A DNA stretch of 64,000 nt from assembly GCF_000715075.1 (NCBI RefSeq), contig NC_134096.1, forward strand, positions 64,985,854 through 65,049,853, read 5' to 3'. Each line of letters starts with the position of its first letter. Position 1 is the first letter of the stretch. The position numbers and the translations under genes are program-made. The notes below the pieces were generated by a model. That model did no database searches and was not told the DNA's origin. It worked only from the letters and a program-made list of their open reading frames with translations. The DNA comes from Nicotiana tabacum (taxonomy: Eukaryota; Streptophyta; Magnoliopsida; Solanales; Solanaceae). Shown in pieces: positions 60,126-64,000 of the stretch.

Positions 60126-62894
60126 TATAACGACCTGACCAGTCATTTTGAGCTCTAGCATTTTGTTTAGCGGTTCGAGACCGTGAGTAGCTTTAAGTTG
60201 GAATAGTTGACCATGACTTAACTTTTGGGTAAACGACCTCAGATCGGAGTTTTGACGGTTCCATTAGGTCCGGATGATTATTTTGGACTTAGGCGTATGT
60301 CCGAATTTGGATTTGGAAGTCCGTAGGTTGATTTGATGCTTTTTGGCAAAAGTTGGAAGATTGAAGGTTTAAAAAGTTGATAGGTTTGACTGAGAGTTAA
60401 CTTTATTGATATCGAATACGGATTACGATTCCGGGAGTTGGTATAGGTCGGTTGTGTCATTTGAGGCTTGCATGCAAAATTTGAGATCATTCAGGGTTGA
60501 TTTGGTATGGTTCGACATGAGTTTTAGAAGTTTAAAAGTTCATTAGCTCATTAGGCTTGAATTGATGTGTGATTCATGGTTTTGATATTGTTTGGTGTGA
60601 TTTGAGGCCTCAAGTAGGTTCGTATTATGTTTTGGGACCGGTTTGTGTGATTGGGCGGGTTCTCGGGGGCCTCCGGTGTGTTTCAGATGTATTTGGGTTG
60701 TGTCGCGCTGATGTTCCGGCGTTATTTCTTTGGGCATAAAGGGTACTATATTGAGAAAATGACCTTTGGTTTATGATTAGATTGAACCACTAGATCCGTA
60801 TCATAATTACGGAATCATAGCAACAAGAATCGTCAAATTCCGAGGTGGTATGAGAGAGTTATGCTCATTTTTGTGTCGGAAAAGATCACTAGTTTTTGGT
60901 GCGAACTTTTGTTCTTCGCGACCGTGAGAGAGGTTCCGCTTATGCGAAGAAGGATTTTTGGGCAGACCGGTCAACGCGAAAATTTCTCTTGATGAACACG
61001 AAGGCGATGAACAAAAATCATCTGGACAATGTTTTAAACCGAAAAATTTAGTATTTTGAGCATATCTTGAGTTCTAGAGCTCCGTTTCAGGTGATTTTTG
61101 CGGTGTTGTTCTCGTCTAAACAAGGGGGTAAACATCTGACCATGATTACTTTTTTTGATTATTATTTTTATCCGTCTTTAGATTGTAGAAATTGGGATTT
61201 TGCGCCCCAAAGTTGAGAAATGGTAAATCCTTGATTTGAGGGTCAATTCATGGATGAAATTGGATGATTTTATGGATATATACTATATAAGTTAAGGGTA
61301 ATACTTGTTTTAGATAATACTTGGAATTCGGGCATGTGGGCGCGAGCATTTACCTCATTGACTTTTCGAGCGGAGTTGAGAATTGTTACAAATTATTAAA
61401 TTACGAATATTGGAGTATATTTTGATTGGTTTGCACGTTGTTTTATTAGTTTCGGATCATTTGGCATCGGTTTGAGGAGTTAGAGAGTGTTGGATTCGGT
61501 TATCAAATTTCGGAGCGAGGTAAGTCTACTGTCTAACCTTTTTAGGGGGAATTTATCCGTAGTTATTATATTTATTATGTGCTACATGTTGTTGGAGCTA
61601 CACACGTATAAGGTGACGAGTGTCCGTGCATATGCTAGAATTATTGATTATGTCTGGGTAGATTTAGACTCACGCCATGCTTTAATTGTACTATTTGAGT
61701 TATTCTTGCCTATTTAAATGCTTAAATTTCCATTTAGCCTGAGACTAGACTCGTGTAGAATATCAGACTTGCTATTTTAGATGCTTGACGAGCTACTTGA
61801 TTAGCCATGAAAATTGTACGTTCCTTTACGGATTTCTTCCGCATTGTGCGTATTCGTCCGATAGTTTTTCTTGAATTTTATAACTCACATGTATATTCGT
61901 GACTGGGGTCAGTGACCCATCAAAGTTTCATATTCTAATGGGATCGGGATGAACGCCTCGCCCGATAGGTATCATCTAATACACTCTTAAGGGATCGGGA
62001 CATTCGCCCCGATGGTATCATGTAACATACTCTTATGGAATAGGGCCGTTCGCCTTGGCAGTTCTATGAAATACTCTTATGGGATCGGGTCGCTCGCCTC
62101 GGCAGAATAGTGTAAAATACTTGATAAGGAGTTCGCGTACTCGTGAGTTTACTGACTTGAGATGTGACCGTTGGTTTGGTATTGACCATTACGTATTCCA
62201 TTTGAGGAGGTATCCGATAATTGAGGACTTTGTGTTGACTGTTCAGCTGTAGACCGTACTATTTGCCTATATCTGTTTTCATTATTTATTTATCATGTTT
62301 CATACTTGTCTCCTTTATTATGTTTGATTTACTGGACCACTAGTAAGTGTCAATGTCGACCCCTCGTCACTATCTCTTCGGGGTTAGGCTAGATACTTAT
62401 TGGGTACGCGTTGATTTACATACTCATATTGCACTTCTGCACTAAACATGCAGGATCTAACAGGTTCATTTTGTGGTCATTTGGGCACGTAGGCACAACC
62501 GCTGAGGGTACTTTATGGTAAGCTGCATTCCATGCTATGATTTGAAGCACACAGAGTCTCCATCATAATTATTTACTTTATCATGTCTATCTGGTATTCC
62601 TGACATATGTTGTATTGTTATTGTACTTCCTAGTAGATGATCCTGTACTTGTGACACCAGGTTTTGGGATGTTCTAGAATTTGTTTATGGTTTTGCTTAT
62701 CATTGACACACTTTTACTTTATATTTCATTTAAATTGTATGTATCTACGATTTTAATGCATTGATTTTTCTATCTAATAAGATTTATGATTTCAAAAATA
62801 GTAAAATGAATAATTAAGTTGGTAGTTCACCGTTGGCTTGCCTAACGACGACGTTGGCGCCATCATGACCTAACGTGGGTTTTAGGTCGTGATA
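60126..62894 (+). repeat. 5' LTR with TA...TA termini
   Basis: It starts TATAACGACCTGACC and ends TTTTAGGTCGTGATA, where related LTRs have TGTAACGACC and GGTCGTGACA. It contains weak CGC-N4-GCG units (60915-60950), donor-like GAGGTAAGT (61517), AAGGTGACGAGTG (about 61610) and a hairpin array (61940-62125). Confidence 0.8.
61940..62125 (+). repeat. Tandem repeat of about 57 bases with ATCGGG...CCCGAT hairpins
   Basis: Four units of CTTATGGGATCGGG-type. The first two form 6-bp stems ATCGGG/CCCGAT (61943-61966 and 61994-62013) around differing loops; later ones are partly decayed. Copies reappear at 63954-64000. Confidence 0.75.
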
Positions 62895-62897
62895 GCT

Positions 62898-62908
62898 TGG
62901 TATCAGAG
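62898..62908 (+). promoter_or_regulatory. Primer binding site (initiator tRNA-Met type)
   Basis: TGGTATCAGAG, then TACTAGG; one base differs from the canonical TGGTATCAGAGC. Confidence 0.85.
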
Positions 62909-63429
62909 TACTAGGTTTACTTAGATCTTATGAGTCATGAGCAAGTCAAGTAGAGTCTTGTGGATTGATACAAAGATGTTTGTACTAATCTTCGAGAGGC
63001 TATATGGCTGTTAGGAGAACTTCCTTTCTTGATTTCCTCATCATGCGGTTTGATTTCATTTAAGCTTATATCTTCATTTTTTTCTTACTCATTTTTATAC
63101 GATGTTGAGCGCTTGTTATCAATTGGGCATCGAGGAGTTGTAGTGGTGCTACAGATATGGTGCATGATATTTTTCCCTGCGTATTCAGGCGGACTATTAT
63201 CGACACCTTGTGGAGGAATGTTCTATTGTTTCAGCCCAGTGTTAGCATTGCCTATAGTTTCGAGGCTATGCATAGTGTATTGTGATGTTCATGCCTTGTT
63301 AACGCGCAGTGCTGGTGTGAATGGTAGGGTGCATATTTATGTGTCGCGGCAGTAAATGTCCCAAGAGGAGGATTTTTCGGTTCATGGTTTAGAGATTTGG
63401 CATTTACTTCCAGCGGAGGAGAGGCAATC

Positions 63430-63815
63430 AGACTATGGATGTTCAGGATTTGGTTGACAGAGTAGCGAGATTGGATATTTTCGAACTTGGTGGAATTCTT
63501 GTTTGTGATGTGGTGCCATCGTCCTTGTTTGAACACATTTAGGCTCGTCGGTGTGATGGTCTTCATTGGTTTGCCTTCGCGACAGGGTGTTGTGAAATGG
63601 TTCCTAAGAAGTGGGTATCAGAGATGGCAGTGTGTGGCAGCTTTAGGCTCGAATCGGTGTTTATAGTGTTGATGTCTCGATAAAGATGATCTTTATGGAG
63701 GCTTAGAGTTGGTGGAAATTCATTAGTTTGGATGCTACAGAGATGGATTACAATTTAAGGCAGTATTTTAGTAGCGAAGGATGAGGAATGACATAGAGGG
63801 TTATGTCTTGCGGTA
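63430..63815 (+). pseudogene. Gypsy integrase zinc-finger fragment
   Basis: MDVQDLVDRVARLDIFELGG (63437 onward) parallels the RNase H-integrase spacer of the element at 37696-42743 (its 41180-41240). DATEMDYNLRQYFSSEG (about 63730) parallels GAAKMYQDLRQHYWW. Stops and shifts occur throughout. It ends abruptly where LTR sequence begins. The part between 62910 and 63430 shows no readable gag or protease motif. Confidence 0.6.
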
Positions 63816-64000
63816 GACGAGCTACTTGATTAGCCGTGGAAATTGAACTTTCCTTTACAGATATCTTCCTCATTATGCGTATTCGTCCGATAGTTTTATA
63901 ACTCACATGTATATTTGTGAGTGGGGTCAATGACCCCTCAAAGTTTCATATTCTAATGGGATCGGGCTGAACGCCTCAGCAATTCTCTTATGGGATCGGG

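Larger units (their letters stand above)
60126..64000 (+). mobile_element. Internally deleted gypsy-type element running off the window end
   Basis: 5' LTR 60126-62894, primer binding site at 62898, a shortened interior (62895-63815), then sequence 63816-64000 that matches 61787 onward inside the LTR. The second LTR therefore begins in its middle, so the rest of pol, the polypurine tract and the LTR start are deleted. It is inserted in the LINE ORF1; the matching target duplication lies outside the window. Confidence 0.82.

Overview
The window looks like a transposon-rich chromosome segment from a nightshade-family (Solanaceae) plant, perhaps Nicotiana or a relative. The evidence is a TS-type tRNA-derived SINE, Del/Tekay-like Ty3/gypsy LTRs ending in a TGTMACGACCC-type motif, and plant genes with introns. 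Species is not determinable by eye.

Only two intact protein genes are supported, both on the minus strand. (1) A five-exon hypersensitive-induced reaction (HIR, SPFH/prohibitin family) gene at 4876-7768 (290 aa). (2) A 16-exon HI0933/YhiN-type FAD flavoprotein gene at 21361-30766 (480 aa); all 15 exon joins keep frame, although its introns carry an RTE LINE, a SINE and a Tourist MITE. The left edge holds two exons of a VPS52-like gene whose next exons are not found, followed by three C-terminal exons of an unrecognised gene with a stop codon at a splice junction.

The rest is mostly nested transposons. 8645-9630: a MULE-type element with long inverted repeats. 9878-19968: a decayed chromodomain gypsy element, its integrase split by a 3.8 kb solo LTR (14741-18532). 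30967-46972: a three-level nest, with a MULE-type element (9-bp duplication) containing a solo LTR (31496-46327), itself containing an 11 kb Tekay-type element (34593-45556). This nest begins only 191 bp upstream of the flavoprotein start codon and has separated that gene from its former upstream sequence by 16 kb. 47427-51094: a decayed copia element. 51095-60125: an L1-type LINE with RNase H, hit by the copia element, by a solo LTR (54186-57297) and by a further gypsy-type element (60126 to the window end).

The most interesting signal is in the LTRs. Several different LTR families carry arrays of small perfect hairpins at equivalent positions. One array has the form CGC-N4-GCG with differing tetraloops; a second, family-specific array has stems that change in compensating ways around a constant loop. 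These arrays sit beside conserved GGTAAG donor-like sites and a conserved TGACG box.
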